DNA of 64,000 nt from positions 1 to 64,000 of the forward strand of contig NZ_JAPSMC010000003.1 in assembly GCF_026847645.1 (NCBI RefSeq). Reading direction: 5' to 3'. The position numbers were made by a program, and so were the translations under genes. The stretch comes from Anoxybacillus sp. J5B_2022 (lineage in GTDB: Bacteria; Bacillota; Bacilli; Bacillales; Anoxybacillaceae). Below the pieces are notes generated by a model, which searched no databases, was not told where the DNA came from, and saw nothing but the letters and a program-made list of their open reading frames with translations. This document shows positions 37,152 to 47,979 of this stretch, one piece after another. Each line of letters opens with the position of its first letter. Position 1 is the first letter of the stretch.

Positions 37152-37274
37152 TTACTCTTGTTCGTCTACTTCTTCATAGCCACATTCTGTGCATTTTCCG
37201 TAAAGCGTCGTTACTTTTTCGTCCTCAAAATGCCCGATCGTTGAATTGCATGTTTGACAAACGATTGTGCCCAT
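37152..37274 (-). CDS. sr1P: GapA-binding peptide SR1P
   Basis: SR1P is a 39-40-residue peptide that binds glyceraldehyde-3-phosphate dehydrogenase GapA and promotes its interaction with RNase J1; the RNase J1 gene is also in this window (46176). The 40-aa product starts MGTIVCQTCNSTIGHFEDEK and continues with VTTLYGKC and a second CxxC-like pair, matching the B. subtilis peptide. I chose the ATG 8 nt after AAAGGGG; longer readings cross the SR1 promoter. Confidence 0.9.
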   Translation of the reverse strand: MGTIVCQTCNSTIGHFEDEKVTTLYGKCTECGYEEVDEQE

Positions 37275-37316
37275 CCCCATAACCCCTTTATGATGATTTA
37301 ATGATTGGCTAATTTC

Positions 37317-37345
37317 ATAATAATATATCATATTTTGTTTGTCAA
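37317..37345 (-). promoter_or_regulatory. SR1 promoter
   Basis: TTGACA (37340-37345), a 17-nt spacer and TATTAT (37317-37322) on the minus strand form a near-consensus sigma-A promoter. Confidence 0.85.
37322..37332 (-). promoter_or_regulatory. CcpN-like operator in the SR1 spacer/-10
   Basis: TATGATATATT fits TRTGHYATAYW, the CcpN consensus as I recall it, at every position and touches the -10 box. Confidence 0.7.
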
Positions 37346-37354
37346 CATCTAATT

Positions 37355-37365
37355 TGTATGTCACA
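37355..37365 (-). promoter_or_regulatory. CcpN-like operator upstream of the SR1 -35
   Basis: TGTGACATACA fits TRTGHYATAYW at every position, 9 nt upstream of the -35 box. B. subtilis sr1 also has CcpN sites upstream of and overlapping the promoter. Confidence 0.7.
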
Positions 37366-37387
37366 TTTATTTTAGAGCATGACAAAA

Positions 37388-37410
37388 AGCGGGCATAATG
37401 CCCGCCTTTT
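37388..37410 (-). terminator. terminator of the DUF3055 gene
   Basis: GCGGGCA and TGCCCGC form a 7-bp stem with a TTA loop and a TTTTT tail on the minus strand. Confidence 0.85.
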
Positions 37411-37418
37411 GTCGTATA

Positions 37419-37721
37419 TTAATAATCGTATTCTGGATGCAATGCTGTTGCCGGGATGACATCAGAGAAAAATTCGGCTAAATCCGCCGCCTGCTCGGCT
37501 GTATCAATTCGGAAAATTCGCTGCAAATACTCGTGGTTTTCAACATCTTTTGGATCGAGGAGGGTCGAGCGGCCTGTTTGCATACAAATCACCAGAGGTT
37601 TACCAAAAAACATGTTCGTATACACGATTCCAAAATCGTACCGCGTATCCTTTGTCGTAAAGCCAACGAACCGCACTTTTACTTTTTCATACTCATCATA
37701 CAACTTTTCAAACAAATTCAT
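37419..37721 (-). CDS. DUF3055 (SAV0927-like) family protein
   Basis: The 100-aa soluble protein begins MNLFEKLYDEYEKVKVRFVG and includes YDFGIVYTNMFFGKPLVIC, which I associate with the DUF3055 family. AAAGGAGGGGTG precedes the chosen ATG. It is monocistronic with its own terminator. Function unknown. Confidence 0.8.
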   Translation of the reverse strand: MNLFEKLYDEYEKVKVRFVGFTTKDTRYDFGIVYTNMFFGKPLVICMQTGRSTLLDPKDVENHEYLQRIFRIDTAEQAADLAEFFSDVIPATALHPEYDY

Positions 37722-37830
37722 AAACACCCCTCCTTTAAATATACTGAATTTTATTATAATTCAAATATCTTTTATAATCAATAGAAAAAATTTTTCAATA
37801 ATGTTACAATAAATCCGGGGGTGATAGACC

Positions 37831-38232
37831 ATGTCTACGCATGCATACATAAAGCTTGTACCGGCATCGAAAAAGAAAACGATTACACTTGAAGACGTAA
37901 AAGAGCTGTTTCACACATATCAGGCAATGATGAAAAAAACAGGCGAGCAGCTCGGGTGGGGATTTGAAAACGCCTCGTTTCCTTATCAAATCGTAGAAGC
38001 AGACGGAAACGAACAATGGTTTTATTTGAAAGGAACGACCGACCGTTACCATTCGATTATTATTGGTGTCGGTCAAGAAGAAGAAACACCATTTATTCAA
38101 GTGACGCTCCCAAACAGCGCTACGCACGGAGACAAAGGGAAAGCGAACGAATTTTGCAAATTTCTCGCGAAACAATTAGAAGGAGAATTGCATTTATTTA
38201 ATGGCAGAGTCATGTATTATTATAAACGATAG
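37831..38232 (+). CDS. DUF1885-like hypothetical protein
   Basis: The 133-aa soluble protein starts MSTHAYIKLVPASKKKTITL and contains KGTTDRYHSIIIGVG; I associate it with the Bacillus DUF1885 family, from memory. The start follows GGGGGTG. Its stop codon lies inside the left arm of its terminator. Function unknown. Confidence 0.72.
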   Translation: MSTHAYIKLVPASKKKTITLEDVKELFHTYQAMMKKTGEQLGWGFENASFPYQIVEADGNEQWFYLKGTTDRYHSIIIGVGQEEETPFIQVTLPNSATHGDKGKANEFCKFLAKQLEGELHLFNGRVMYYYKR

Positions 38233-38252
38233 CCCAAAGCTATCGTTTTTTA
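38226..38252 (+). terminator. terminator of the DUF1885-like gene
   Basis: ACGATAGC and GCTATCGT form an 8-bp stem with a CCAAA loop, followed by TTTTT; the left arm contains the stop codon. Confidence 0.85.
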
Positions 38253-38489
38253 TATAAATTCCCACACGAAATGTTGGCAACTAAAATAAATGATGGCTGT
38301 AAAGCATGTCGTCCACAGCGCTTTTTTCGTTCGCATACCTACTTTCCGCGCAAGCAAAAACGCCAAATATAAAAACATGCAAAGCAACATCCCGCGAAAT
38401 AGCGGGCGATCGCGACCAGACAGCCATTCGACGAGCGAAAAACTACTCCAAATCATCATTTGCAGCAAAAAAACGACATACTCTTTCAT
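38250..38489 (-). CDS. small membrane protein, function unknown
   Basis: The 79-aa protein has three hydrophobic stretches (YVVFLLQMMIWSSFSLVEWL, FRGMLLCMFLYLAFLLA, ALWTTCFTAIIYFSC). It has AAAAGGGGAT before the ATG and converges on the DUF1885-like gene. I do not recognise the family. Confidence 0.65.
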   Translation of the reverse strand: MKEYVVFLLQMMIWSSFSLVEWLSGRDRPLFRGMLLCMFLYLAFLLARKVGMRTKKALWTTCFTAIIYFSCQHFVWEFI

Positions 38490-38553
38490 CGGACGATCCC
38501 CTTTTTTCCTTTTACCATAACGATATGAACTCTCTAGATAAAATAGTCATAAA

Positions 38554-38585
38554 AAAAGGACATCCCACACCGGGACATCCTTTTG
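38554..38585 (-). terminator. pdh operon terminator
   Basis: GGATGTCCC and GGGATGTCC pair (two G-U) around a 5-nt loop, followed by seven T residues on the minus strand after pdhD. Confidence 0.85.
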
Positions 38586-38590
38586 TTTCT

Positions 38591-40000
38591 TTATTTAATA
38601 ATATGAATCGGGCTGCCGAGAATGACCTCGGCTGTTTCCATCGCAATCTCCCCTAAAGTCGGGTGCGCATGGATCGTCATCGCAATATCTTCCGCCGTCA
38701 TGCCTGCTTCAATCGCAAGGCCAAGCTCTGCAATCATATCTGACGCGTTCGGACCAACAATTTGTGCACCAATGATGACACCATCATCTTTACGCACGAC
38801 GAGCTTCATAAAGCCTTCGGCATCGTTCAACGCTAATGCGCGACCGTTTGCTGCAAACGGGAATTTCGCTGTTATTACTTCAATGCCTTCGTCTTTGGCT
38901 TGTTTTTCGAAATAGCCGACAGAAGCGCATTCTGGATCAGAGAAGACAACAGCAGGAATCGCCAAATAATCAATTTCTGACGGATGGCCGGCAATCGCTT
39001 CCGCAGCGATTTTTCCTTCGTAAGACGCTTTATGTGCTAGAGGCGGACCAGCAACAATATCACCAATCGCATAAATATTCGGTACGCTCGTACGGCATTG
39101 TTTGTCGATTTCGATTAATCCACGCTCCGTCATTTTAATGCCCACTTGTTCGAGTCCTAGTTCATCTGTGTTTGGACGGCGACCGACTGTCACAAGCACA
39201 TAGTCAGCATCAACGGTTTTTGTCTCGCCTTTCACTTCAAATGTAACCGTTACACCATCTTCACGCTCTTCAACACCTTTGGCGATCGCGTTTGTAAATA
39301 CGTCGACGCCTTTGTTCTTTAAGCGGCGCTTCACAACTGCCGTCATCTGCTTTTCAAAGCCAGAAAGAATTTCGTCAGCACCTTCAAGAATCGTTACTTT
39401 TGTACCAAAGTTTGCATATGCAGTGCCAAGTTCTGTACCGATATAGCCGCCGCCGATGACTACCATCGATTTCGGAATTTCCGGCAAGTTTAACGCACCT
39501 GTGGAATCAAGTACGCGTTTCGAGAACTTAAACGCTGGCAGTTCAATCGGGCGAGAACCAGTCGCGATAATTGCGTTTTTGAATTTGTACGTTTGCGCGC
39601 TATTTTCCGTCATGACACGCACCGTATTCGCATCGACAAAATACGCTTCCCCGCGGACGATCTCGACTTTATTTCCTTTTAACAGTCCTTCTACGCCGCC
39701 TGTTAATTTTTTCACGACGCTCGCTTTCCACTCTTGCACTTTGGCAAAATCAACCGTCACGTTTTCTGCTTTAATGCCCATCTCTTCAGAATGTGTTGCC
39801 ACTTCATAGCGATGCCCCGCCGAAATTAACGCTTTCGATGGGATGCAGCCAACGTTTAAACAAACGCCGCCAAGATTGCCTTTTTCCACAATTGTTACTT
39901 TTTGGCCTAATTGGGCGGCGCGGATCGCGGCAACATATCCGCCAGGACCGGCACCAACGACAAGTGTTTCCGTTTCAATTGCAAAATCGCCGACTACCAT
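38591..40000 (-). CDS. pdhD: dihydrolipoamide dehydrogenase (E3)
   Basis: E3 reoxidises dihydrolipoyl groups of the pyruvate dehydrogenase complex with FAD and NAD. The 469-aa protein has the FAD motif [17 protein letters not shown], the redox disulfide [15 protein letters not shown], the NAD motif [20 protein letters not shown] and the C-terminal active-site HAHPTLGE. It is the last gene of pdhABCD, 4 nt after pdhC. Confidence 0.98.
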   Translation of the reverse strand: MVVGDFAIETETLVVGAGPGGYVAAIRAAQLGQKVTIVEKGNLGGVCLNVGCIPSKALISAGHRYEVATHSEEMGIKAENVTVDFAKVQEWKASVVKKLTGGVEGLLKGNKVEIVRGEAYFVDANTVRVMTENSAQTYKFKNAIIATGSRPIELPAFKFSKRVLDSTGALNLPEIPKSMVVIGGGYIGTELGTAYANFGTKVTILEGADEILSGFEKQMTAVVKRRLKNKGVDVFTNAIAKGVEEREDGVTVTFEVKGETKTVDADYVLVTVGRRPNTDELGLEQVGIKMTERGLIEIDKQCRTSVPNIYAIGDIVAGPPLAHKASYEGKIAAEAIAGHPSEIDYLAIPAVVFSDPECASVGYFEKQAKDEGIEVITAKFPFAANGRALALNDAEGFMKLVVRKDDGVIIGAQIVGPNASDMIAELGLAIEAGMTAEDIAMTIHAHPTLGEIAMETAEVILGSPIHIIK

Positions 40001-40004
40001 TGTT

Positions 40005-41333
<1,329 letters not shown>

Positions 41334-41346
41334 TCACGAATGCTAT

Positions 41347-41372
41347 GGAGGAGGAAGATCCCTTCCTCCTTC
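41347..41372 (-). other. stable hairpin in the pdhB-pdhC gap
   Basis: AGGAGGAAG and CTTCCTCCT arms with a short loop form a GC-rich hairpin in the 67-nt gap, without a T-run. It may affect mRNA processing or relative E1/E2 expression. Confidence 0.6.
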
Positions 41373-41379
41373 CCCTTTT

Positions 41380-42357
41380 TTAGAAACTCATGACTTTTTT
41401 CGCTGCTTCGATCACATCTTTAAAGTTCGGTAACCAAACTGGTTCTGCTTGCGAGAACGGATAAACGGTATCTGGTGCAGCTACGCGCAACACTGGTGCT
41501 TCAAGGCTGAGAATCGCTCGTTCATTAATTTCTGCTACGACGTTTGCCGCAATACCTGCTTGCTTTTGCGCTTCTTGTACAACAATGGCGCGGCCTGTTT
41601 TTTCAACAGACGCAATAATCGTTTCAACGTCGAGCGGCTGAACAGTGCGTAAATCCACAACTTCTGCCGAAATGCCTTCTTTTTCAAGCTCCGATGCCGC
41701 TTTTAACGACTCGTGTACCATCGCACCATACGTAATAATTGAAACGTCTTTTCCTTCGCGCTTAATGTCGGCTTTGCCGATCGGAATCGTATATTCCCCT
41801 TCCGGCACTTCTTGACGGAATGAACGATACAATTTCATGTGCTCTAAAAAGATGACCGGATCGTTGTCACGAATCGCCGAAATGAGCAATCCTTTTGCAT
41901 CGTACGGCGTGGAAGGAATGACTACTTTTAAACCAGGCTGTTGCGCAACAAGTCCTTCTAAGCTATCCGCATGCAATTCCGGCGTATGAACACCGCCACC
42001 AAATGGCGAACGAATCGTAATCGGTGCGTGGAAACGCCCACCTGAGCGATAACGCATGCGCGCCATTTGTCCGGAGATCGAATCCATTACTTCATACACG
42101 AACCCGAAAAATTGAATTTCCGGAACTGGACGGAACCCTTGTAGCGCTAGACCGATCGCCAAACCGCCGATCCCTGACTCCGCAAGCGGTGTGTCAAATA
42201 CGCGCTCTTCGCCAAATTCCGCTTGTAACCCTTCCGTTGCACGGAATACGCCACCGTTTACTCCAACGTCTTCCCCGAACACTAACACGTTTGGATCGTT
42301 TTTCATTTCGATGCGCAACGCATCCGTGATCGCTTGAATCATTGTCATTTGCGCCAT
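41380..42357 (-). CDS. pdhB: pyruvate dehydrogenase E1 beta subunit
   Basis: The 325-aa beta subunit completes the thiamine diphosphate site with E1 alpha. Motifs include [39 protein letters not shown] and the C-terminal [11 protein letters not shown]. It follows pdhA directly, with the ribosome binding site overlapping the pdhA stop. Full length. Confidence 0.98.
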   Translation of the reverse strand: MAQMTMIQAITDALRIEMKNDPNVLVFGEDVGVNGGVFRATEGLQAEFGEERVFDTPLAESGIGGLAIGLALQGFRPVPEIQFFGFVYEVMDSISGQMARMRYRSGGRFHAPITIRSPFGGGVHTPELHADSLEGLVAQQPGLKVVIPSTPYDAKGLLISAIRDNDPVIFLEHMKLYRSFRQEVPEGEYTIPIGKADIKREGKDVSIITYGAMVHESLKAASELEKEGISAEVVDLRTVQPLDVETIIASVEKTGRAIVVQEAQKQAGIAANVVAEINERAILSLEAPVLRVAAPDTVYPFSQAEPVWLPNFKDVIEAAKKVMSF

Positions 42358-42359
42358 GC

Positions 42360-43665
<1,306 letters not shown>

Positions 43666-43669
43666 TTTT

Positions 43670-43698
43670 AGTTTACACCTTCTTATTTCAGACGTCAA
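43670..43698 (-). promoter_or_regulatory. sigma-A promoter of pdhA
   Basis: TTGACG (43693-43698), 17 nt, TAAACT (43670-43675) on the minus strand, about 200 nt before the pdhA start. Confidence 0.6.
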
Positions 43699-43815
43699 TT
43701 ACTTTGATCTTACTAAATTACACTATTGGTATGTTTTTTAAATAAAAAAGATCTGTTATAGTATATATCTAAATCTGTATTATATTCTGTACTATATCAT
43801 ATCATCCAATTTTAT

Positions 43816-43840
43816 GTAAAAAGCTGTCGTGTCGACAGCT
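43816..43840 (-). terminator. terminator of the ykyA remnant
   Basis: AGCTGTCG and CGACAGCT form an 8-bp stem with an ACA loop, followed by TTTTTAC on the minus strand. Confidence 0.8.
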
Positions 43841-44055
43841 ATTGAAGTTCATCGTGTAATTGTTTCTTTTCTTGATTGTACTGCTTTGTATATTCGTTAA
43901 ATTGCTCGTTAGCATCGAACATTTTTTGATACGCATCGTTGATATTTCGCTACTTGCTCAAATAGGTTGACCATTTCTTTTTCAGATGCCCACATATTGC
44001 AAGCTTGTAGTAAAATAACGATGAGCATGGATAGTATACATTTCGTTGCTTTCAA
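43839..44055 (-). pseudogene. ykyA: remnant of a YkyA-type lipoprotein gene
   Basis: A TTG start behind GAAGGGAA opens a lipoprotein signal peptide (MLIVILLQACNMW), then EKEMVNLFEQVAKY. The frame then shifts by one base near 43952 and continues as NDAYQKMFDANEQFNEYTKQ to a stop at 43839, just before a terminator. YkyA of B. subtilis, a cell-wall-associated lipoprotein of about 220 aa, lies in this position between def and pdhA; here about two thirds of the length is missing. Both the deletion and the frameshift indicate a pseudogene. Confidence 0.68.
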
Positions 44056-44142
44056 TAATTGTTCCCTTCTTTCTTTTCGCTATTTTGTTTACGTCAAAAG
44101 GAAATGTTTGATAAACTTACATTTATAAAGGAGTGAACAGCG

Positions 44143-44697
44143 ATGATTACGATGAAAGATATTATTAAAGAAGGGCATCCAACATTGAGGCAAATAGCGG
44201 AACCGGTCTCTCTTCCAGCGTCCGAAGAAGATCAAGCGATTTTACAAAGCTTATTAGAATATGTAAAAATGAGCCAAGATCCTGATTTAGCAGCCAAATA
44301 CGGACTACGCCCAGGCATCGGATTAGCTGCGCCGCAAATTAATGTATCGAAACGAATGATTGCCGTTCACGTGCAAGATGAAAAAGGGACATTGTATAGC
44401 TATGCGTTATTTAATCCGAAAATTACAAGCCATTCGGTGCAAATGTGCTATTTAACAAGCGGGGAAGGATGCTTATCCGTTGACCGCGACGTCCCTGGCT
44501 ACGTCCCGCGCTATGCCCGCATTACGGTGACCGGTACGACGTTAGAAGGGGAAACGGTTACTTTGCGTTTAAAAGGATTGCTAGCCGTTGTTTTCCAACA
44601 TGAAATCGACCATTTAAACGGCATTATGTTTTACGACCATATCGATCAAGAAAACCCGTTTAAAGTTCCAGAAAATGCAATCCCTATCGAACGCTGA
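44143..44697 (+). CDS. def: peptide deformylase (DefB type)
   Basis: This removes the formyl group from nascent proteins. The 184-aa metalloenzyme has all three motifs: GIGLAAPQ, EGCLS and the HEIDH metal site. The insert typical of type 2 deformylases of Gram-positive bacteria is present. AAAGGAGTGAACAGCG precedes the ATG. Its neighbours ykyA-pdhA and ykrA match B. subtilis defB. Confidence 0.97.
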   Translation: MITMKDIIKEGHPTLRQIAEPVSLPASEEDQAILQSLLEYVKMSQDPDLAAKYGLRPGIGLAAPQINVSKRMIAVHVQDEKGTLYSYALFNPKITSHSVQMCYLTSGEGCLSVDRDVPGYVPRYARITVTGTTLEGETVTLRLKGLLAVVFQHEIDHLNGIMFYDHIDQENPFKVPENAIPIER

Positions 44698-44701
44698 GCA
44701 A

Positions 44702-44730
44702 AAAGAAGGGCACCTCGGCCCTTCTTTATT
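44702..44730. terminator. def/ykrA bidirectional terminator
   Basis: AAAGAAGGGC and GCCCTTCTTT form a perfect 10-bp stem with a 6-nt loop, followed by ATTT; convergent genes flank it. Confidence 0.88.
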
Positions 44731-45505
44731 TAATTAACTCCAACTGCTGTAGTCCGTATAAAATTCCTTCTTCGTCGACCCGCTTCGTTACAAGGTCCGC
44801 TACCTTTTTTACTTCTTCTTTTGCATTGCCCATCGCTACTCCCGTGCCAACAAACTGTAACATCTCCATATCGTTCAGTCCGTCGCCAAACGCGTATACG
44901 TCTTCTTTTGGAATGCCGATTCGCTCAATTAGTTTGCGAATGCCTTCCGCCTTTGAGCCGCCAAACGGCAACACATCCGTCGATACACTATGCCAGCGGA
45001 CAAAATGAAACTCCGGATAGGCCTGCACATACGCATATTCTTCTTCCGGCTTGCAAAACAATAGCGCCTGATAAATATCACGGTTTTCGTAATAAGCGGC
45101 ATCCAACGGAGGATGAGAAAATTTTAAACTGCCCATGCTTTCATGAATGTATGGGTGATTTTCCACACTCGCCCGCATGTTTTCCGCGTCCATAAAAACA
45201 AGCGGATGCCCGTTTTCGTGGGCAGATTCCTTCAATTCATGCAGCTTATGGCGCTGCAAAGGGTTTTTATAAATGACACTTCCTTCAAACACAACATATT
45301 GACCATTAAAACTGACAAACGAATCAATCTCCAATTTCTTTCGTAAATCTGCAAACATAAACGGTGCTCTTCCAGTGGCGATCGCGACATACACACCAAC
45401 TTCTCTTAACGCCTGCACCGCTTGGACTGTCGATCGCGGCAGTTCTTTTTTTTCGTCAAGTAACGTTCCGTCGATATCAAAAAACACAATTTTTTTTCCC
45501 ATCAT
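44726..45505 (-). CDS. ykrA: Cof-type HAD phosphatase YkrA
   Basis: The 259-aa protein is a HAD-superfamily IIB sugar-phosphate phosphatase: nucleophile motif FFDIDGTLLDE, motif II IATGRAP, Lys in GGSKAEGI and motif IV FGDGLNDMEML. Cof/YkrA enzymes act on small phosphorylated metabolites; the substrate is not predictable. Two adjacent ATGs are possible starts behind AGGTGAGAA. It is divergent from the small peptide gene. Confidence 0.92.
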   Translation of the reverse strand: MMGKKIVFFDIDGTLLDEKKELPRSTVQAVQALREVGVYVAIATGRAPFMFADLRKKLEIDSFVSFNGQYVVFEGSVIYKNPLQRHKLHELKESAHENGHPLVFMDAENMRASVENHPYIHESMGSLKFSHPPLDAAYYENRDIYQALLFCKPEEEYAYVQAYPEFHFVRWHSVSTDVLPFGGSKAEGIRKLIERIGIPKEDVYAFGDGLNDMEMLQFVGTGVAMGNAKEEVKKVADLVTKRVDEEGILYGLQQLELIK

Positions 45506-45639
45506 TTCTCACCTATACAATAAAAATCTTTGTTTCATCACTACGTTAATGGAAAAAATAAGCGGTGTCAAATAAAACGAGGTTCCAACTTTCTCCATGA
45601 AAAACACGCCTTCATATTCATATACTAAAGACAAGGACA

Positions 45640-45667
45640 TTTACTTTCTCCAAGAAATGAGTACAAT
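45640..45667 (+). promoter_or_regulatory. candidate promoter of the 23-aa peptide gene
   Basis: TTTACT (45640-45645), 16 nt, TACAAT (45662-45667); the distance to the start codon is 22 nt. Confidence 0.45.
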
Positions 45668-45689
45668 AAGAAGTAGGGAGTGGTGTGAG

Positions 45690-45761
45690 ATGTTGAAAAA
45701 GCTCAAGAAAAAATTGCTCCAACAATGGAAAGATTTGCTCCGAAAGAAATCCATCGCCTAG
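45690..45761 (+). CDS. 23-residue amphipathic cationic peptide
   Basis: This short frame starts with ATG behind GGGAGTGG and encodes MLKKLKKKLLQQW, then KDLLRKKSIA. Leu and Trp at positions 2, 5, 9, 10, 13, 16 and 17 lie on one face of a helix and Lys/Arg on the other, so it would bind a membrane surface. It has its own candidate promoter and a strong terminator 6 nt after the stop, which supports a real gene. No family is recognised; it is shorter than, and unlike, SpoVM. Confidence 0.6.
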   Translation: MLKKLKKKLLQQWKDLLRKKSIA

Positions 45762-45767
45762 CGTCAT

Positions 45768-45799
45768 AAGCCCTTCTGTAAGAAGAAGGGCTTTCTTTT
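45768..45799 (+). terminator. terminator of the 23-aa peptide gene
   Basis: AAGCCCTTCT and AGAAGGGCTT form a 10-bp stem with a 6-nt loop, followed by TCTTTT. Confidence 0.9.
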
Positions 45800-45962
45800 A
45801 AAACGATGCCATGAATGAAACTGCCTCATTTCGTCAAAGATGATAACGCCCGCAAACAAAGGACGGATAAAATACCGAAAATAAAAAACATGAAAAACAT
45901 CTTCATTTTATATATAATAAAAAAGTTAAGGAAATTATCGGTCAGTAAGGAGAGATTTTGCA

Positions 45963-46172
45963 ATGATTTTTAAAGTGTTTTATCAGGAGAATCCGAATGA
46001 AGTGCCTGTGAGGGAAAAAACGAGGACGTTGTATATTGAAGCGGAATCAGAGCGCGACGTACGCCAAAAATTAAAAGATCGGAACCTCAACATTGAGTAC
46101 ATTCAACTGCTTAAAGGTGCTCATTTAGAATATGAAAAACAAAGCCCAAATTTTTCGGTATTGGAGATTTAA
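45963..46172 (+). CDS. rpoY: RNA polymerase epsilon subunit
   Basis: RpoY (YkzG) is a small subunit of Firmicutes RNA polymerase, 69 aa, with the family pattern [38 protein letters not shown] and NIEYIQLL. It resembles phage Gp2 in structure. It is followed 3 nt later by rnjA and is cotranscribed with it, as throughout the Bacillales. AAGGAGAG precedes the ATG. Confidence 0.96.
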   Translation: MIFKVFYQENPNEVPVREKTRTLYIEAESERDVRQKLKDRNLNIEYIQLLKGAHLEYEKQSPNFSVLEI

Positions 46173-46175
46173 ACG

Positions 46176-47843
46176 ATGAAATTTTTAAAAGAAAACCAAG
46201 TTGGCGTATTTGCTCTCGGCGGATTAGGCGAGATTGGAAAAAATACATATGGCGTACAATTTCAAGATGAAATTATTGTAATTGATGCTGGTATTAAGTT
46301 TCCAGAAGATGAATTGCTCGGTATTGATTATGTCATTCCAGATTACAGCTATTTAGTGAAAAACGCGGAGAAAGTAAAAGGGGTATTTATTACTCACGGG
46401 CATGAAGACCATATTGGTGGCATTCCGTATTTGCTTCGCCAAGTGAACGTTCCGATTTACGGAGGTAAACTTGCCTTAGGACTCATTCGCAACAAATTAG
46501 AAGAGCACGGACTGTTAAGCCAAACGAAATTGATCGAAATTAAAGAAGACGATACTATTCGCTTTCAAAAGACAGCGGTCACGTTTTTCCGGACGACCCA
46601 CAGCATACCGGACAGCTATGGCATCGTCGTGAAAACTCCTGCGGGGCAAATCGTACATACAGGGGATTTTAAATTTGACTTTACCCCTGTCGGTGAGCCG
46701 GCTAATTTAACAAAAATGGCCGAGATCGGAAAAGAAGGCGTGTTATGTCTATTGTCCGACAGCACAAATAGCGAAATCCCGCATTTTACGATGTCGGAGC
46801 GCCGCGTCGGCGAAAGCATTCATGATATTTTCCGGAAAGTGCAAGGACGGATCATTTTCGCAACGTTCGCTTCCAATATCCATCGTTTGCAACAAGTGAC
46901 AGAAGCAGCGGTTTTAAACAACCGCAAAATTGCCGTATTCGGCCGCAGCATGGAAGCAGCGATTGAGATTGGACAGCAGCTCGGCTATATTAAATGTCCG
47001 AAAGATACGTTTATTGACGCCGGACAAATTAATCGTCTTCCAGCCAACCGCATTACGATTTTATGCACAGGAAGCCAAGGGGAACCGATGGCCGCTCTAT
47101 CGCGCATCGCCAACGGTACACACCGCCAAATTCAAATCATCCCTGGTGATACGGTCGTCTTCTCTTCTTCTCCAATCCCAGGGAATACGGTGAGCGTCAA
47201 TCGAACGATCAATATGCTGTATCGTGCGGGAGCAGAAGTCATTCACGGACCGTTAAGCGACATCCACACCTCCGGCCACGGCGGACAAGAAGAACAAAAA
47301 TTGATGATCCGCCTGATGAAACCGAAATATTTCATGCCGATTCACGGAGAATACCGGATGCAAAAAATGCACGCCAAACTCGCGGTCGATTGTGGCGTGC
47401 CGGAAGAAAACTGCTTTATTATGGACAACGGAGAAGTGCTTGGATTAAGCGAAGACGAAGCAGGCATCGTTGGAAAAGTGCCATCAGGTTCTGTCTATAT
47501 TGACGGCAGCGGCATCGGCGATATCGGCAATATCGTCTTACGCGACCGCCGCATTCTTTCGGAAGAAGGGCTTGTCATTGTCGTTGTCAGCATTAACATG
47601 AAAGAGTTTAAAATCGCCGCCGGTCCAGATATTATTTCCCGTGGATTTGTGTATATGCGCGAATCCGGCGATTTAATTAACGACGCACAAGCGCTCATTA
47701 CGAAACATCTCGAAAAAGTGCTTGAACGCAAAACGAACCAATGGTCCGAAATTAAAAACGAAATTACCGACACCCTCGCACCGTTTTTATATGAAAAAAC
47801 AAAACGAAAACCGATGATTTTGCCAATTATCATGGAAATTTAA
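46176..47843 (+). CDS. rnjA: ribonuclease J1
   Basis: RNase J1 has 5'-3' exonuclease and endonuclease activity and is central to mRNA decay and 16S rRNA maturation. The 555-aa protein has the metallo-beta-lactamase motif [14 protein letters not shown], further ligands in [11 protein letters not shown], the beta-CASP domain and PIHGEYRMQ, then the C-terminal domain. All metal ligands are present. In B. subtilis RNase J1 is a partner of GapA modulated by SR1P, encoded at 37152. Confidence 0.98.
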   Translation: MKFLKENQVGVFALGGLGEIGKNTYGVQFQDEIIVIDAGIKFPEDELLGIDYVIPDYSYLVKNAEKVKGVFITHGHEDHIGGIPYLLRQVNVPIYGGKLALGLIRNKLEEHGLLSQTKLIEIKEDDTIRFQKTAVTFFRTTHSIPDSYGIVVKTPAGQIVHTGDFKFDFTPVGEPANLTKMAEIGKEGVLCLLSDSTNSEIPHFTMSERRVGESIHDIFRKVQGRIIFATFASNIHRLQQVTEAAVLNNRKIAVFGRSMEAAIEIGQQLGYIKCPKDTFIDAGQINRLPANRITILCTGSQGEPMAALSRIANGTHRQIQIIPGDTVVFSSSPIPGNTVSVNRTINMLYRAGAEVIHGPLSDIHTSGHGGQEEQKLMIRLMKPKYFMPIHGEYRMQKMHAKLAVDCGVPEENCFIMDNGEVLGLSEDEAGIVGKVPSGSVYIDGSGIGDIGNIVLRDRRILSEEGLVIVVVSINMKEFKIAAGPDIISRGFVYMRESGDLINDAQALITKHLEKVLERKTNQWSEIKNEITDTLAPFLYEKTKRKPMILPIIMEI

Positions 47844-47873
47844 AAAAACCGCTCTGTTATGAGCGGTTTTTTT
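47842..47873 (+). terminator. rpoY-rnjA terminator
   Basis: ACCGCTC and GAGCGGT with flanking A and T runs form a strong, symmetric hairpin with a TGTTAT loop. Confidence 0.9.
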
Positions 47874-47879
47874 ACTATA

Positions 47880-47979
47880 AAATGGAGCTGCTGTCTAGTT
47901 CCAAGCGCCAGCTAATGCTCTCCGTCTTTTTCTTAAGCGGCTAAGGCTTGTGTGGCCTCCTCAGATCTGAGTGCTTTCC
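47880..47979 (-). repeat. stop-codon-associated interspersed element, copy C
   Basis: On the minus strand it begins TAAGGAAAGC at the ktrC stop codon and ends with a CTAGACAGCAGCTCC-type end near 47880, comparable with the CTAGACA end of copies A, B and E. The interior is diverged, so membership is less certain than for A, B, D and E. Confidence 0.5.

Larger units (their letters stand above)
37075..37310 (-). ncRNA. sr1: SR1-like dual-function small RNA
   Basis: A transcript of about 236 nt runs from a near-consensus promoter to a strong terminator and carries the SR1P reading frame. In B. subtilis SR1 (205 nt, beside speA) base-pairs with ahrC mRNA to inhibit translation of the arginine catabolism activator, and also encodes SR1P, which binds GapA. 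Position, coding content and operators match. Target pairing was not tested. Confidence 0.85.
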
